DNA of 64,000 bases, taken from assembly GCA_963576725.1 (NCBI GenBank), contig OY755252.1, forward strand, positions 51,857,059-51,921,058, read 5' to 3'. Shown here one piece after another: positions 24,501 to 35,480 of this stretch. The position numbers and the translations under genes were made by a program. The notes under the pieces are model-generated. The model was not told the DNA's origin. It saw only the letters and a program-made list of their open reading frames with translations, and ran no database searches. Numbering within the stretch: position 1 is the stretch's first letter; each line of letters starts with the position of its first letter. The DNA is from Azorinus chamasolen (Eukaryota; Mollusca; Bivalvia; Cardiida; Solecurtidae).

Positions 24501-27500
24501 ACCTAGTAGTTATTTCAAAACACCATGCTTATGATAATTAGCTACTTCGCAAGCCGAAATCCATGCAATCGATCCATATTAACCTAACCACACCAAATGT
24601 AATGCGTTCTATTATACTTACATTTTCTATAAACTTCTCAGAGTTCAGTCGAAACACCATATAATACAGAAATTCAAATTTACCCTTATATTTAGCATGG
24701 AAGTGTGTCAAAAGTTCTGTTCTTAAAATAGATGCTAATGGGAAATTCCCCAGTAAATAAAAATAGACGTATATGACGATAATAACCGAGGTGTCCGAAA
24801 TAGGTTGGCATATTCAACCCTTTCCCTCATAACTATATAGGTGTTTTCACGCATCTGAAAACAGGGTAGACCCAGATCAGACCGCTCCTATAGGAGCCGT
24901 CTGATCAGAGTCTGCTCTGTTTGATATACATCGGTTCATATACATCGTAAAATGGCTAGAATGTTCCACCTTACATATAGGGCGAATCACCATTTGTAAA
25001 CAAACCTATCGATTTTGCGCATGTGCACTTAACTGGTGGGCAAAAACACCAGTAACAACCTATGTATTCCTATGTATAGGCTAAGCAATAGTTAGCCTAC
25101 ACATCATTTAACGACTGTGTTGGTTAGGAATTGTTGGTTTCTGTACATTTACTATATCCTTTGACTATAATGACAATTTTGTTTTAGTTTTGAATGGTAG
25201 ATACAGCAATAAGCTTGAATTAATCGGCCTAGAGGAATGCCCAATAAATTACCAGCTGAACTTTGAAAAAAAATCCTTTGATCTGGCCTTTTTAGCTCAC
25301 CAGAGCACAAAGTGCTCAGGGTGAGCTTTTGTGATCGCCTGATGTCAGTCCTGCATCGTCCTTCGTCCCACGTCAACAATTTGAACCTTTAAAAATCTTC
25401 TCCTCTGAATCTATAGGGTTCTCAGCTTTCATATTTGGCACATAGCATCATGTGTAGGTCCTCTACAAAAGTTATATAAATTATGCCCCTGGGGTCAAAA
25501 TTGGCCCCGCCCCAGGGGTGCATTGTTTTCTATAGAAACATATAGTGAAATCTTAGAAAATCTTCACTGAAACTAGAAAGTTTTCAGCTTTCATATTTGG
25601 CACATTGCATCATGTTCAGGTTCTATACAAAAGATATATAAATTATGCCCCTTGGGTCAAAATTGGCCCCGCCCCAGAGGTGGCCAGTTTCTTGGAGCAG
25701 GCTGCTGTTTCAGCTAATTCACACTGACCATTATTTACTGGGAGGCTACTAGTACACTCCAGATTTACACTCCAGAAAAATGCAGCTGCAATATTTTTTT
25801 TCACTGTTCTCAATCAGCCTCACTGCTGCCCAAGACCTCTTTGCTGTTTGATGTGTTGTAAACATCATGCAGGTTATTATGGAGGTCATTTGCTGTCCAG
25901 CATAATTTTCTCCAATACCCTCTGCACTCTGAGCAATTACTCTGTCTGCAAATAATGTTATCTGCTGCAAAAGTTATTTCCTTCCATATCTTTTCAAAAA
26001 CAAAAATGTCAGAGTGAAAGACAGTTTGGACCGTGATAAGATGCCAAGTTACTTTGTATCTCATCTGGATCCAGACTTGATCCAGACTATTTGCAAAGGT
26101 TATTATAAATGCAAAAAACCAAAGCAAGTAGCTGGTGTAATATTAGCAGGCTAAAGGTATAGGGCCTTTGAAGAGTGAGTGACCAGCCATAAGCATACTG
26201 ACTAGGGATTATTGCAGGTCACTTATGCATATGGATGGGTTTTCCTGGTTCACTAAACTTGTATATAACCAGGGCTAAATGCTAGCTAAGCGAAACCGAA
26301 ATTTTGGCTAGGATTAAGCTTGCAACAAGCTTGCAGTTGCAAGCCAATTAACCTTTTCCCTCATATAAACGTGTTATCACGCATTTGCAAACACTGCAGA
26401 CCCAGATCAGACGGCTCCTATAAGACGGCTCCTATAGGAGCCGTCTGATCAGGGTCTGCTCCGTTTGATAATGGAATTTGATAGATCTGATTCTTTATGT
26501 TCGAAAATGGCTACAATGTTCCACCTTCCATATTTCATTTTAACTTTTTTGTTCATGAATATTCAGTAGGTATTGAAATTTGAAATAAACATAGAACAGG
26601 GAAAGAGTTAAGGGAGACTGGCTTGAGTCTGGGTTTTGAAGTCTGAGTATTCCGTCAGATTCTCATATCTCAAGGTTTGAGAAATAAAGAAACGGTGTGG
26701 AACAGTTGCTTATTTAAGTTGTCAGTTGATCTCTTTAGTCAGAACTTTGTATGTCCTTGCATAATTAAAATTCCCTGGATTCAAATGAGGCCTGTCCAAA
26801 GGGTGGCCAATTTTCTATAGAATTATACATTTGTAGTAAAAACTGAACATCTTCTCCTCTGATTGTCTGGTGAGCGATGTCAGGGTCATCATGGCCCTTT
26901 TGTTTTGAAATAGGAGAAATTCTTATTTATTTGTTGGACATGCCTGATATATGTCGAATAAATAAGACAGTAAAACAGTATTTAAAATTTTGATTCTCGT
27001 TTTATTTTAATAAGATCTAGATATTAAGATATACAGTCTCATGGCATTCATTTCGATGTTGTAATTACAGACTCTGCAAAACAAAAACTACATTCTATAT
27101 GCTTTAAAGTGTATTCAAGTTGTTATCTTCATATCAATATAAATATACACGCTCCAAAATATGAATTCTTATGCGCAATGATTTATTCATAGTACTCCAA
27201 ATGGGCTTGCCGGCGGTCATCCACAGACATCTTAATTAGCAGTGCTGTTATGGTTGTTTTGCATTTCATGTACAAGTTAATAGTGATTTCCTATAAAAAT
27301 TACTTGAACTTTTTAGCTCACCAGAGCACGAAGTGCTCAGGGTGAGCTTTTGTGATCGCCTGATGTCCGTCGTCTGTCGTCGTGCGTCGTCACGCGTCAA
27401 CAATTTGAACCTTTAAAAATCTTCTCCTCTGAATCTACAGGGTTCTCAGCTTTCATCTTTGGTACATAGCATCACCTATAGGTCCTCTACAAAAGTTATA

Positions 27501-30500
27501 TAAATAATGCCCCTGGGGTCAAAATTGGCCCCGCCCCAGGGGTTGGAAATTTTCAATAGAAACATATAGTAAAACTTTGAAAATCTTCTCCTCTGAAACC
27601 AGAAGGTTCTCAGCTTTCATATTTGGCACATAGCATCATGTTCAGGTCCTCTACAAAAGTTATATAAATTATGCCCCTGGGGTCAAAATTGGCCCCGTCC
27701 CAGGGGTGGGTAGTTTTCAGAATAGAAACAAATAGTGAAATCTTTGAAAATCTTCTCCTCTGAAACTGAAAGGCTCTCATCTTTCATATTTGGCACAGAG
27801 CATCATGTTCAGGTCCTCTACAAAAGTTATATAAATTATGGCCCTGGGGTCAAAATTGGCCCCGCCCCAGGGGTAGGCTGTTTTCAATGGAAACAAATAG
27901 TGAAATCTTTGAAAATCTTCTCCTCTGAAACTGGAAGGCTCTCAGCTTGCATATTTGGCACAGAGCATCATGTTCAGGTCCTCTACAAAAGTTATATAAA
28001 TTATGCCCCTGGCGTCAAAATTGGCCCACCCCAGGGGTGGGAAGTTTTCAATAGAAACATATAGTGAAAACTTTGAAAATCTTCTCCTGAAACTGGAAGG
28101 TTCTCAGCTTTCATATTTGGCACATAGCATCATGTTCAGGTCCTCTACAAAAGTTACATAAATTATGCCCCTGGGGTCAAAATTGGCCCCGTCCCAGGGC
28201 CGGCTAATTTTCTATAGAAACATATAGTGAAAACTTTGAAAATCTTCTCCTCTGATTGTCTGGTGAGCGCTTCAGGGCCATTGTGGCCCTCTTGTTAAAC
28301 CTTCTGCATGCTGAAGAAATAAAGTCTGCTCAGTCTCTGATTTGTGAAATATTCCCTGACTTCCAAATCCTTCAGTCATTTGTGAGATATTCCCTGACTT
28401 CCGAATCCTTCTGTCATTTGCTGAAATATTCCCTGTCTTCCAAATCCTTCAGCCATTTGTGAAATATTCCCTGATTTCAAAATCCTTCAGTCATTTGTGA
28501 AATATTCCCCGACTTCCAAATCCTTCAGCCATTTGCTGAAATATTCTCAGACTCCCAAATCCTTTAATCATATGTGAAATATTCACTGACTTCCAAATCC
28601 TTAAGTCATTTGCTGAAATATTCCCTCACTTCCAAATCCTTCAGTCATTTGCTGAAATATTCCCTGACTTCCAAATCCTTCAGTCATTTGTGAAATATTC
28701 CCTGACTTCCAAATATTTCAGTCATTTGCTGAAATATTCCCTGACTTCCAAATATTTCAGTCATTTACTGAAATATTCTCTCACTTCCAAATCCTTCAGT
28801 CATTTGCTGAAATATTCCCTGACTTCCAAATATTTCAGTCATTTGCTGAAATATTCCCTGACTTCCAAATCCTTCAGTCATTTGTGAAATATTCACTGAC
28901 TTCCAAATCCTTCAGTCATTTGCTGAAATATTTCCTCACTTCCAAATCCTTCAGTCATTTGTGAAATATTCCCTCACTTCCAAATCCTTCAGTCATTTGC
29001 TGAAACATTCCCTGACTTCCAAATCCTTCAGTCATTTGTGAAATACTCCCTGACTTCCAAATATTTCAGTCATTTGCTGAAATATTCCCTGACTTCCAAA
29101 TCCTTTATTTCCTGACTTCCAAATCCATCAGTTATTTGCTGAAATATTCCCTGACTTCCAAATTCTTTATTTCCTGACTTCCAAATCCTTCAGTTATTTG
29201 CTGAAATATTCCCTGACTTCCAAATATTTCAGTCATTTGCTGAAATATTCCCTGACTTCCAAATCCTTTATTTCCTGACTTCCAAATCCATCAGTTATTT
29301 GCTGAAATATTCCCTGACTTCCAAATTCTTTATTTCCTGACTTCCAAATCCTTCAGTTATTTGCTGAAATATTCCCTGACTTCCAAATATTTCAGTCATT
29401 TGCTGAAATATTCCCTGACTTCCAAATCCTTCAGTCATTTGCTGAAATATTCCCTCATTCCAAATCCTTCAGTCATTTGCTGAAATATTTCCTGACTTCC
29501 AAATCCTTCAGTCATTTGCTGAAATGTTCCCCGACTTCCAAATCCTTTATTTCCTGACTTCCATATCCTTCAGTTATTTGTGAAATATTCCCTGACTTCC
29601 AAATATTTCAGTCATTTGCTGAAATATTTCCTGACTTCCAAATCCTTCAGTCTTTTGCTGAAATATTGCCCGACTTCCAAATAGTTCAGTCATTTGTGAA
29701 ATATTCCCTGACTTCCAAATCCTTTAGTCATTTGTTGAAATATTCCCCCGACTTCCAAATCCTTCAGCCATTCGCTGAAATATTTCCAGACTTCCGAATC
29801 CTTCAGTCATTTGTGAAATATTCCCAGATTTCCAAATATTTCAGTCATTTGTGAAATATTCCCGGACTTCGAAATCTTCAGTCATTTGTGAAATATGAAC
29901 CGAGTGTCAAACAGCGTGGATTCTGATGAGACTTGGAGTTACTCGATGTCTTATCTGGATCCAAGCCGTATGCAAATGTGAGTCAAGACGTGCTTAACAT
30001 GAGAAGGGTAACAACTGTTCCTCCTGTAACACTTTACTCCATGAATATTCATGTAAGAAATAGTCACATCATGAATATTTATTAGATTATTTTTTCTAAT
30101 GGCATATTGACACATGAATATTTGGACATGACAGAAACTGATCTTGTAGGTTTCATCTGATCAAGATCTGCTCTGATTGCTTATGGGATAATATAGCTCT
30201 TGATTCTTCCGTTTCTGCCATGGCCAGAAATTATCTTGTTAATATGCCATTATAAGAATTCATCTACATGTAATTAGTACTCATGATGTCATTATTTCTT
30301 ACTTGAATATCAGGTAAAGGGTTGAAACATTGATTTGCAGGCAAGAAGAAAAATGCATGGCGTGAAGAATTGTGGAACATAAAGTATCTGCCAAAGTTCA
30401 AATGGAGTCACTTGCATGAACGACTTGTGTACGAGAGAGCCGTTCACTCACAGAGACTAAGAGCTGAAATCAACCAAGCCAAACGGGAGGCCAATTTTTA

Positions 30501-30825
30501 TATTGAAAATGCTGAGAAAAATGCAAAACAGAAGAGAAAGACAAAGAAAAAGCAAAAGGAGCGAGGGAAAGAAGAGAATTCTGGTGATGTGAGTGAAGAA
30601 AGTAAAGATAAATTGTTTGAATTCAGACAAAAGGAGACAGAGGAAGAAATTGTTAGTGGTAAAACCAGCAAAAGAAGGTCTGACAATGATGATGTGACAG
30701 ATAATAGCTCACAGCGAAAGAAGCACAAGAAAACCAAGCTAGACACAGACCCTAAAGAAAGTGCTTCAAGAAAATCTTTTTTGACTAAGATTTTTTCTGG
30801 TGGTGTGGAGTCAGGTAGTGAATAA
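21338..30825 (+). CDS. ABT1: ABT1/Esf2 orthologue, spliced from three exons
   Basis: The spliced reading frame joins 21338-21542, 22905-23021 and 30341-30825 (807 nt, 268 aa). Both introns are phase 1 with GT-AG ends. The family (ABT1 in animals, Esf2 in yeast) is a nucleolar RNA-binding protein that acts with the U3/small-subunit processome in 18S rRNA maturation; the mammalian protein was also described as a TBP-binding activator of basal transcription. Seen here: an acidic N-terminus (1-30), an RRM with RNP2-like GIIYLSRIP (32-40) and RNP1-like SEGWVEF (82-88), the family signature LWNIKYLPKFKWSHL (118-132), then RLRAEINQAKRE, a Lys-rich tail and a C-terminal SFLTKIF motif. Human ABT1 is about 272 aa, so the length fits. 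I chose ATG 21338 because its context (AACAAACATGG) is good; the frame stays open to a GTG at 21287 but has no earlier in-frame ATG. Identity is very likely from family motifs; expression is unknown. Confidence 0.93.
22258..22694 (-). mobile_element. HL-A fragment in ABT1 intron 1
   Basis: Minus-oriented. The 5' terminus is at 22694 (complement of AAACAAGAGGGCCAGAATGG). Its 3' end is missing. Antisense to ABT1. Confidence 0.8.
22750..22869. mobile_element. TM element abutting the ABT1 exon 2 acceptor
   Basis: AAACAGAGCTGACTCTGATC, GAGCCATCTGATCAGGGTC, then TATGAAGGAAAGGGCTAAG, ending about 35 nt before exon 2. Confidence 0.7.
22905..23021 (+). CDS. ABT1: ABT1 exon 2
   Basis: This 117-nt exon (39 codons, phase 1 to phase 1) has acceptor ATTGTTTAG|GA and donor GGAG|GTAAGA. 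It codes for the basic loop (NKKRR), the RNP1-like SEGWVEF strand and the second RRM helix (KKIAKLVARSLNN). A TM MITE ends about 35 nt upstream of the acceptor and another begins about 85 nt after the donor. Confidence 0.92.
23105..23290. mobile_element. TM element after ABT1 exon 2
   Basis: TTAACCCTTTACTTCATAGA to TCATGAGGTAAAGGGTGA, with core GATCAGATGGCG and GGAGCCGTCTGATTAGG. Its right end runs directly into HL-A. Confidence 0.75.
23288..24076 (-). mobile_element. HL-A element in ABT1 intron 2
   Basis: Runs from GTGAGCTTTTGTAATCGCC through four to five monomers to GGCCATTATGGCCTTCTTG. The outer half of the 3' hairpin is missing at 23288, exactly where a TM element ends. Confidence 0.8.
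24814..24975. mobile_element. TM element, left part, ABT1 intron 2
   Basis: TTCAACCCTTTCCCTCATAA with core GACCGCTCCTATAGGAGCCG. Right terminus not found. Confidence 0.7.
25289..25690 (-). mobile_element. HL-A element, 3' part, intron 2
   Basis: Starts with the full terminal hairpin (AGCTCACCAGAGCACAAAG) and two monomers, then is cut at 25690. Antisense to ABT1. Confidence 0.8.
26347..26611. mobile_element. TM element in ABT1 intron 2
   Basis: TTAACCTTTTCCCTCATATA to GGGAAAGAGTTAA. The core palindrome GGCTCCTATAGGAGCCGTCT is partly duplicated. Confidence 0.75.
26758..26905 (-). mobile_element. HL-A 5' end fragment, intron 2
   Basis: One partial monomer and the 5' terminus (GATTGTCTGGTGAGCGATG, then GGGTCATCATGGCCC). 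Confidence 0.65.
27308..28297 (-). mobile_element. HL-A element, both ends present, intron 2
   Basis: The hairpin AGCTCACCAGAGCACGAAG at 27312, a GTCGTC-rich tract, five monomers, and the 5' end GTCTGGTGAGCGCTTCAGGG with GGGCCATTGTGGCCC at about 28274-28288. The best complete reference copy in minus orientation. Confidence 0.85.
28333..29895. repeat. 39-bp minisatellite in ABT1 intron 2
   Basis: About 40 units of CTGAAATATTCCCTGACTTC plus CAAATCCTTCAGTCATTTG, with a 38-bp variant (TTTGTGAAAT) and a shorter TTTATTTCCTGACTTCC insertion forming a higher-order block at 29090-29370. Because 39 is divisible by three, long open frames occur here by chance. Confidence 0.92.
30025..30326. mobile_element. 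TM element abutting the ABT1 exon 3 acceptor
   Basis: CACTTTACTCCATGAATATT at the left, a core with TCTGATCAAGATCTGCTC, and TCAGGTAAAGGGTTGAA at the right, ending about 14 nt before exon 3. Confidence 0.7.
30341..30825 (+). CDS. ABT1: ABT1 exon 3 (terminal)
   Basis: The acceptor is GATTTGCAG|GC. The exon encodes residues 108-268: WREELWNIKYLPKFKWSHL, a helical RLRAEINQAKREANFY segment, a strongly basic stretch (KRKTKKKQKERGK), a Ser/Asp/Glu-rich linker, a second basic cluster (QRKKHKKTK) that looks nuclear/nucleolar-targeting, and the conserved C-terminal SFLTKIF. Stop TAA is at 30823-30825 and overlaps an AATAAA. A TM element ends only about 14 nt upstream of the acceptor. Confidence 0.93.
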
Positions 30826-30826
30826 A
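30821..30826 (+). terminator. Poly(A) signal overlapping the ABT1 stop codon
   Basis: The hexamer AATAAA includes the TAA stop. A CA dinucleotide 12-17 nt downstream (ATATCACATG) and a GT/T-rich stretch (TATGTATGCTTTGTTTTG) at about 30840-30857 have the spacing of a normal cleavage site. If used, the 3' UTR would be about 12-20 nt. No other AATAAA was seen before the TM and HL copies that start near 30923. Confidence 0.55.
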
Positions 30827-30922
30827 GTCAATATCACATGTATGTATGCTTTGTTTTGATACAGATAAGACACAATTTAAGCCTTCATTATTTGAACACT
30901 CAAATAAGTATCATTATCGATC

Positions 30923-30987
30923 TTTAACTCTTTACTCCTTGAATATTGATGTATGAAATAATGACATCATGGGTATTAATTAGTTTA
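30923..30987. mobile_element. TM end fragment 3' of ABT1
   Basis: TTAACTCTTTACTCCTTGAA and ATGACATCATGGGTATTAAT. Interrupted by HL-A at 30988. Confidence 0.6.
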
Positions 30988-32148
30988 GTTTTAGCTCACC
31001 AGAGCACAAAGTGCTCAGGGTGAGCTTTTGTGATCGCCTCATGTCCGTCGTGTGTCCGTCGTCAACAATTTGAACCTTTAAAAATCTTTTCTGAATCTAC
31101 AAATTTCTCAGCTTTCATCTTTGGCACATAGCATCATATTCAGGTCCTCTACAAAAGTTATATAAATTATACCCCTTGGGTCAAAATTGGCCCCTCCTTA
31201 GGGGTGCCTTGTTTTCAATAGAAACATATAGTAAAACTTTGAAAATCTTCTCCTCTGAAACTGGAAGGTTCTCAGCTTTCATATTTGGCACATAGCATCA
31301 TGTTCAGTTCCTCTACAAAAGTTTTATAAATTATGCCCCTGGGGTCAAAATTGGCCTCGCCCCAGGGGGGGGGGGTGAGTTTATAGTTGAAACATATAGT
31401 GAAAACTCTTCTCCTCTTTCATATTTGGCACATATTTGGCACATAGCATCATGTTCAGGTCCTCTACAAAAGTTATATAAATTATGCCCCTGGGGTCAAA
31501 ATTGGCCCCCCCCCCCCCCCCCCCCAGAGATGGCCAGTTTTAAATAGAAACAAAGAGTGCAAAACTTTGAAAATCTTCTCCTCTGAAACTGGAAGGTTCT
31601 CAGCTTTTATATTTGGCACATACATGTAGCATCATGTTCAGGTCCTGTACAAAATTTATATAAATTATGGCCCTGGGGTCAAAATTGGCCCGCCTCATGG
31701 GGGTGAGTTTTCAATTGAAACATATAGTGAAAACTTTGAAAATCTTCTCCTCTGAAACTAGAAGTTTCTCAGCTTTCGTATTTTGCACATAGCATCATGT
31801 TTAGGTCCTCTACAAAAGTTATATAAATTATGCCCCTGGGGTCAAAATTGGCCCGCCCCAGGGGTAGCCAGTTTTTAATAGAAACATATAGTGAAAACTT
31901 TGAAAATTTTCTCCTCTGAAACTGGAAGGTTCTCAGCTTTCATATGTGGCACATAGCATCATGTTCAGGTCTTCTACAAAATTTATATAAATTATGCCCC
32001 TGGGGTCAAAATTGGCCCAGCCCCAGGGGAGCCTTGTATTCTATAGAAACATAATAGTAAAACCCAGAGGTGGCCAGTTTTCAATAGAAACATATAGTGT
32101 GAAAATCTTCTCTGATTGTCTGGTGAGCTATATCTGGCCCTCTTGTTT
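30988..32148 (-). mobile_element. HL-A element downstream of ABT1
   Basis: The hairpin end is at 30990, with about six monomers and a 5' end TCTGGTGAGC...CCCTCTTGTTT. It contains homopolymer tracts (G9 at about 31367, C18-19 at about 31507) and two internally truncated monomers. It directly follows a TM fragment. Confidence 0.8.
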
Positions 32149-32162
32149 ATAATGAACACAGG

Positions 32163-32935
32163 AAATATTGGCAACGGCAGAAAATATAAAATCACATCTA
32201 TATTATTTCATGAACAAACAGAGCAGACCCTGATCAGACAGCTTAAATAGGAGCCGTCTGATCTAGGTCTACTCTGTTTGCAAAGGCACAGAAAAGCGTA
32301 TTTATAGAATGAAGGGTTAAGAAAGATGGCAGCTTAATGTAGGGCAAATGTCGTGCAGAAAGCTGCTCTACCACTTTCACCATGCATTTAGCAGCCACCT
32401 ACCGGTACCTAAACAATTAAATTTAAAATAAAATAAATAAAATTAAAATAAAATTTGTAATAGGCCGAGTGACATAAATATTCATCAGGTGAAGGGTTAA
32501 AGACTTTTAACTTTTTCCTTCTGAATATTTATGCACAAATTGATCACTTCATGAATATTCATTAACTTAATTTTTATAATTTAAAGGGACTTTTTGGTTT
32601 AGACGAATACTGTAGGATCAGATCTACATGTATATGATTTCATAAGTAGAGCCGACCCTGATCAGGTGACTCAGTCCTATAGGAAACGTTTGATCTGGGT
32701 TTACTGTTTGCAAAGGCATTTATATAAGGGAAAGGGTTAACCAAGTACCCCATGAATATTCATGGAATAAATAATTACATTATGAATATTAATTGTTAGT
32801 ATTGGCCTTGGCAGAAACTATAGAATCATATTAGGTAAAATGCAAACAGTAGACTCAGATCAAATGGCTCCTGTAGAAACCATCTGATCAAGGTCTGCTC
32901 TGTTTGCTTATGAAATTAAAGAACTTTAGTGAGCA
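32163..32935. mobile_element. Three successive TM copies
   Basis: 32163-32316 (core plus AATGAAGGGTTAAG), 32512-32741 (TTTTCCTTCTGAATATTTAT to GGGAAAGGGTTAA) and 32742-32935 (CCATGAATATTCATGG plus core). The second and third abut. Confidence 0.65.
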
Positions 32936-32970
32936 AGCTCACATACCCCACCCTGCCACATTGTCAAAGA

Positions 32971-33335
32971 AAACAAGATGTGTTTGTGAAACACTATGCT
33001 CCCGATATGACCTTTGACCTTGATGTATGACCTTGACAAGTCACCTCTAAAAATGTTCGCCTCCATAAGTTGCACATGCATACCAAGTTTGAAGTATGTA
33101 TGTTGAAGGGTGACAAAATTATCGCTAGTCTAAATTTGACCTGTAATTTGACCTTGATGTATGACCTTGACCTTAATAAGTCATCATTAAAAATGTCTGC
33201 CTCCAAAAGTTGCACATGCATACCAAGTTTGAAGTATGTATGTTGAATGGCGACAAAATTATCCCCAAGGTTAAAGTTGGGAACCTACAAACTAACCAAC
33301 AGAGACAGACAGAGCAAAATCAATATGTGTGATAT
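32971..33335 (+). mobile_element. HL-F element
   Basis: Starts AAACAAGATGTGTTTGTGAA with the palindrome GTGTTTGTGAAACAC, then two units with TGACCTTGATGTATGACC and CATGCATACCAAGTTTG, then a GACAGACAGAG tract and CAATATG without a clear final hairpin. Confidence 0.6.
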
Positions 33336-33705
33336 TTTCGTCACTTTGCTTCAAAATGCCCGTGTTTTATTTTGGTCAGTTTAATTTTCGCCATTCTGGG
33401 GCAGAAAATGAACACATGAATCGAAAGTAGAAAAGATTATTCCACCTTTGGTTAATTTCAAGTATTCAAGTTGTTATTGTTAAAATGGAAATGCTAAAAG
33501 TAGGAAATCATATTTCCAATCATGGCTAATTCCAGGGATAAAACGGTGAGTGTAAAGTATATCAGCGAAACGTAAATAATTTGTTTCCGACGTGTGTGTA
33601 AATGATTGAATTGCACACTAACTATTCAAAAAAGCAGTGATTAAACCCTCAAACAATACCGCTGTAATCGATGTCTGTGTATCTGTCATGAATTAATTAC
33701 GGTAG

Positions 33706-33856
33706 TGTCTTGCATAGGTGTTAATCTGTGTGTGTACAATAGATCAGTTACATATCGGCGAGGAAGTGTTATTTGTTTGTCTTGTGCATAGGTGTTAATC
33801 TGTGTGTGTACAATAGATCAGTTACATATCGGCGAGGAAGTGTTATTTGTTTGTCA
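33706..33856. repeat. 73-bp duplication
   Basis: Two nearly identical copies beginning GTCTTG(T)GCATAGGTGTTA and ending GAGGAAGTGTTATTTGTTT. Confidence 0.85.
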
Positions 33857-33954
33857 CGGATATATTTTGGTTTGTTAAATTTTCCCCATTTCGTACCTGG
33901 GGGGCGAAATAGGGCAATTATTAACCACGGCCAATTATTCATAAAGTACGGTAT

Positions 33955-34068
33955 ATGATAAGCAAACAGGGCAGAACCGGATCAGATGGCTCCTTTAGAG
34001 CTGTCTGATCTGGGTCTACTCTGTTTGCAAATGCATAGAAAGGCATATTTATGGAGTGAAAGGTTAAA
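33955..34068. mobile_element. TM core plus right end
   Basis: AAGCAAACAGGGCAGAACCG to TATGGAGTGAAAGGTTAA. Confidence 0.65.
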
Positions 34069-34247
34069 AGAACAGCATTCAAACCGACAGTTGGGTTGAT
34101 TGCACAACTCCTATACTCCTCTATCACCTACCTGTTTGTGTGTCACGGTGCAATTAAAACGGTTAGACTGGTTGGCTTATCAAGTAGCAATTTTTAAGGA
34201 CTGGGAAAAATTAAACACTACAATTTCAATTCATTTATGTAAAAAAA

Positions 34248-34885
34248 TTTATACGCCCGTCTTCATTATGTGAAACCCTGCGGCGGTCGGGCGTCTCGGT
34301 TCGTTCTCGTATTAGTTCTGTATGTCCGCTCTTCATGAAACTCCACATGTGCATTGATATCAATGAGGGCAGGAACCCTACTGAATATGGGCTTTGCTCA
34401 ACCAAGGTCAATGTCACTTTTCCTAAAAATGGATTGTTTTTCAGTAGTATTTTTCCGTTTCCGGACTATAACTTTAGTTCTATATGCAGATCTTCATGAA
34501 ACTCCACATATGCATTGATATCAGTGAGGGCAGGAACCCTATTGAATATGGGTTTTACCCGACCTAGGTCAAGGTAATTGTTTTCACTAAAAATATATTG
34601 TTTTTCTGTAGAATTTTTCCTTTTCCGGACGATAACTTTAGTTCTGTATGTCCGATCTTCATGAAACTTCACATCTGCATTGATATCATTGAGGGCAGGA
34701 ACTCTATTGAAAATGGGCTTTGTCCGGCCAAGTCAAGGTCACTTTTCCTTAAAATAGATTGTTTTTCTGTAACATTTTTTCATTTAGGGACTTGCATTAA
34801 AGGTAAAACTATTGCCACCTGATATAGAGTAATGGCTTTTCAAAGAAAGACATTTGACGGAAGTATTTTGTGACATTTATTCAAT
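34248..34885 (-). mobile_element. Second HL-D-type copy, 5'-truncated
   Basis: The 3' end (TATACGCCCGTCTTC) is at 34250. Three monomers of about 163 bp (AGTTCTGTATGTCCG at 34314, 34476 and 34640) follow. The tail CACCTGATATAGAGTAATGG is also found in the 39135 region of the other HL-D copy. Confidence 0.65.
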
Positions 34886-34965
34886 ATTCGAATAATAAAA
34901 TGACACTCGGATATTCATTTGGTATCCGAATATTCGAATATCCAAATAACTGTTGCCATCCTTAG
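34885..34965. repeat. Possible solo end of a hAT-like element
   Basis: TATTCGAATA palindromes followed by TAACTGTTGCCATCCTTAG, which reads in reverse as a hAT-style terminus (AAGGATGGCAACAG). No partner end found. Confidence 0.3.
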
Positions 34966-35007
34966 TTAAAAGGGCATAAGATACATCAGGCAAACAAAAT
35001 CTGAAAA

Positions 35008-35168
35008 GATACTTTTATTTGCATAGGAAATGGTTACATATAGATCAGAGCAAATACTTTTATTGCATAGGAAATGGTTACATATAGATCAGAGCAAATA
35101 CTTTTATTTGCATAGGAAATGGTTACATATAGATCAGAGCAAATACTTTTATTTGCATAGAAAATGAA
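35008..35168. repeat. 45-bp tandem repeat
   Basis: About 3.5 copies with TTTGCATAGGAAATGGTTAC and ATATAGATCAGAGCAAATAC. Confidence 0.85.
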
Positions 35169-35384
35169 TTGATCAACAGTTTCCATGTCCACATGAGACC
35201 GACAGACTCAAACTTGCTGACTTTAGTACAATTTTCTTTAAATCTTTACCAAATAGACACCTTTGCAAAGAAAGAAGACCCAGATCAGGTGGCTCCTGTA
35301 GCAGGAGATGTCTGATCAGGCTCTGCTCTGCTGCTTATGGGAAGCCATTATAAAACATCAGCTAATTAATGTTCATAAATACAT

Positions 35385-35480
35385 GAATAGTCATCAGGTG
35401 AAATAAATAGTCATCAGGTGAAATAAATAGTCATCAGGTGAAATAAATAGTCATCAGGTGAAATGAAAAGTCATCAGGTG
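35385..35480. repeat. 20-bp tandem repeat
   Basis: Five copies of AAATAAATAGTCATCAGGTG, derived from the tail of a TM element. Confidence 0.85.

Larger units (their letters stand above)
23022..30340 (+). other. ABT1 intron 2 (7.3 kb, repeat-filled)
   Basis: In order: TM (23105-23290), HL-A (23288-24076), HL-A (25289-25690), TM (24814-24975 and 26347-26611), an HL-A end (26758-26905), HL-A (27308-28297), a 39-bp minisatellite (28333-29895), a short-hairpin element (29910-29965) and TM (30025-30326). All HL-A copies run antisense to the gene. The parts at 24079-24810, 25693-26346 and 26906-27307 show no clear feature. Confidence 0.85.

Noticed and set aside
25749..26127. Overlapping minus-strand frames of 73 and 105 codons
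   Set aside because: Composition looks slightly protein-like (SECRGYWRKL), but two frames overlap with no splice sites or recognised domain and part is a short-hairpin repeat. Perhaps a decayed TE, too weak to call.
28256..29854. Repeat-protein-like frames in the ABT1 intron
   Set aside because: 39-bp minisatellite, interrupted by 38-bp variants that break the frame repeatedly.
30498..30746. Minus-strand frame opposite ABT1 exon 3
   Set aside because: It is the antisense shadow of the Lys/Glu-rich ABT1 tail.
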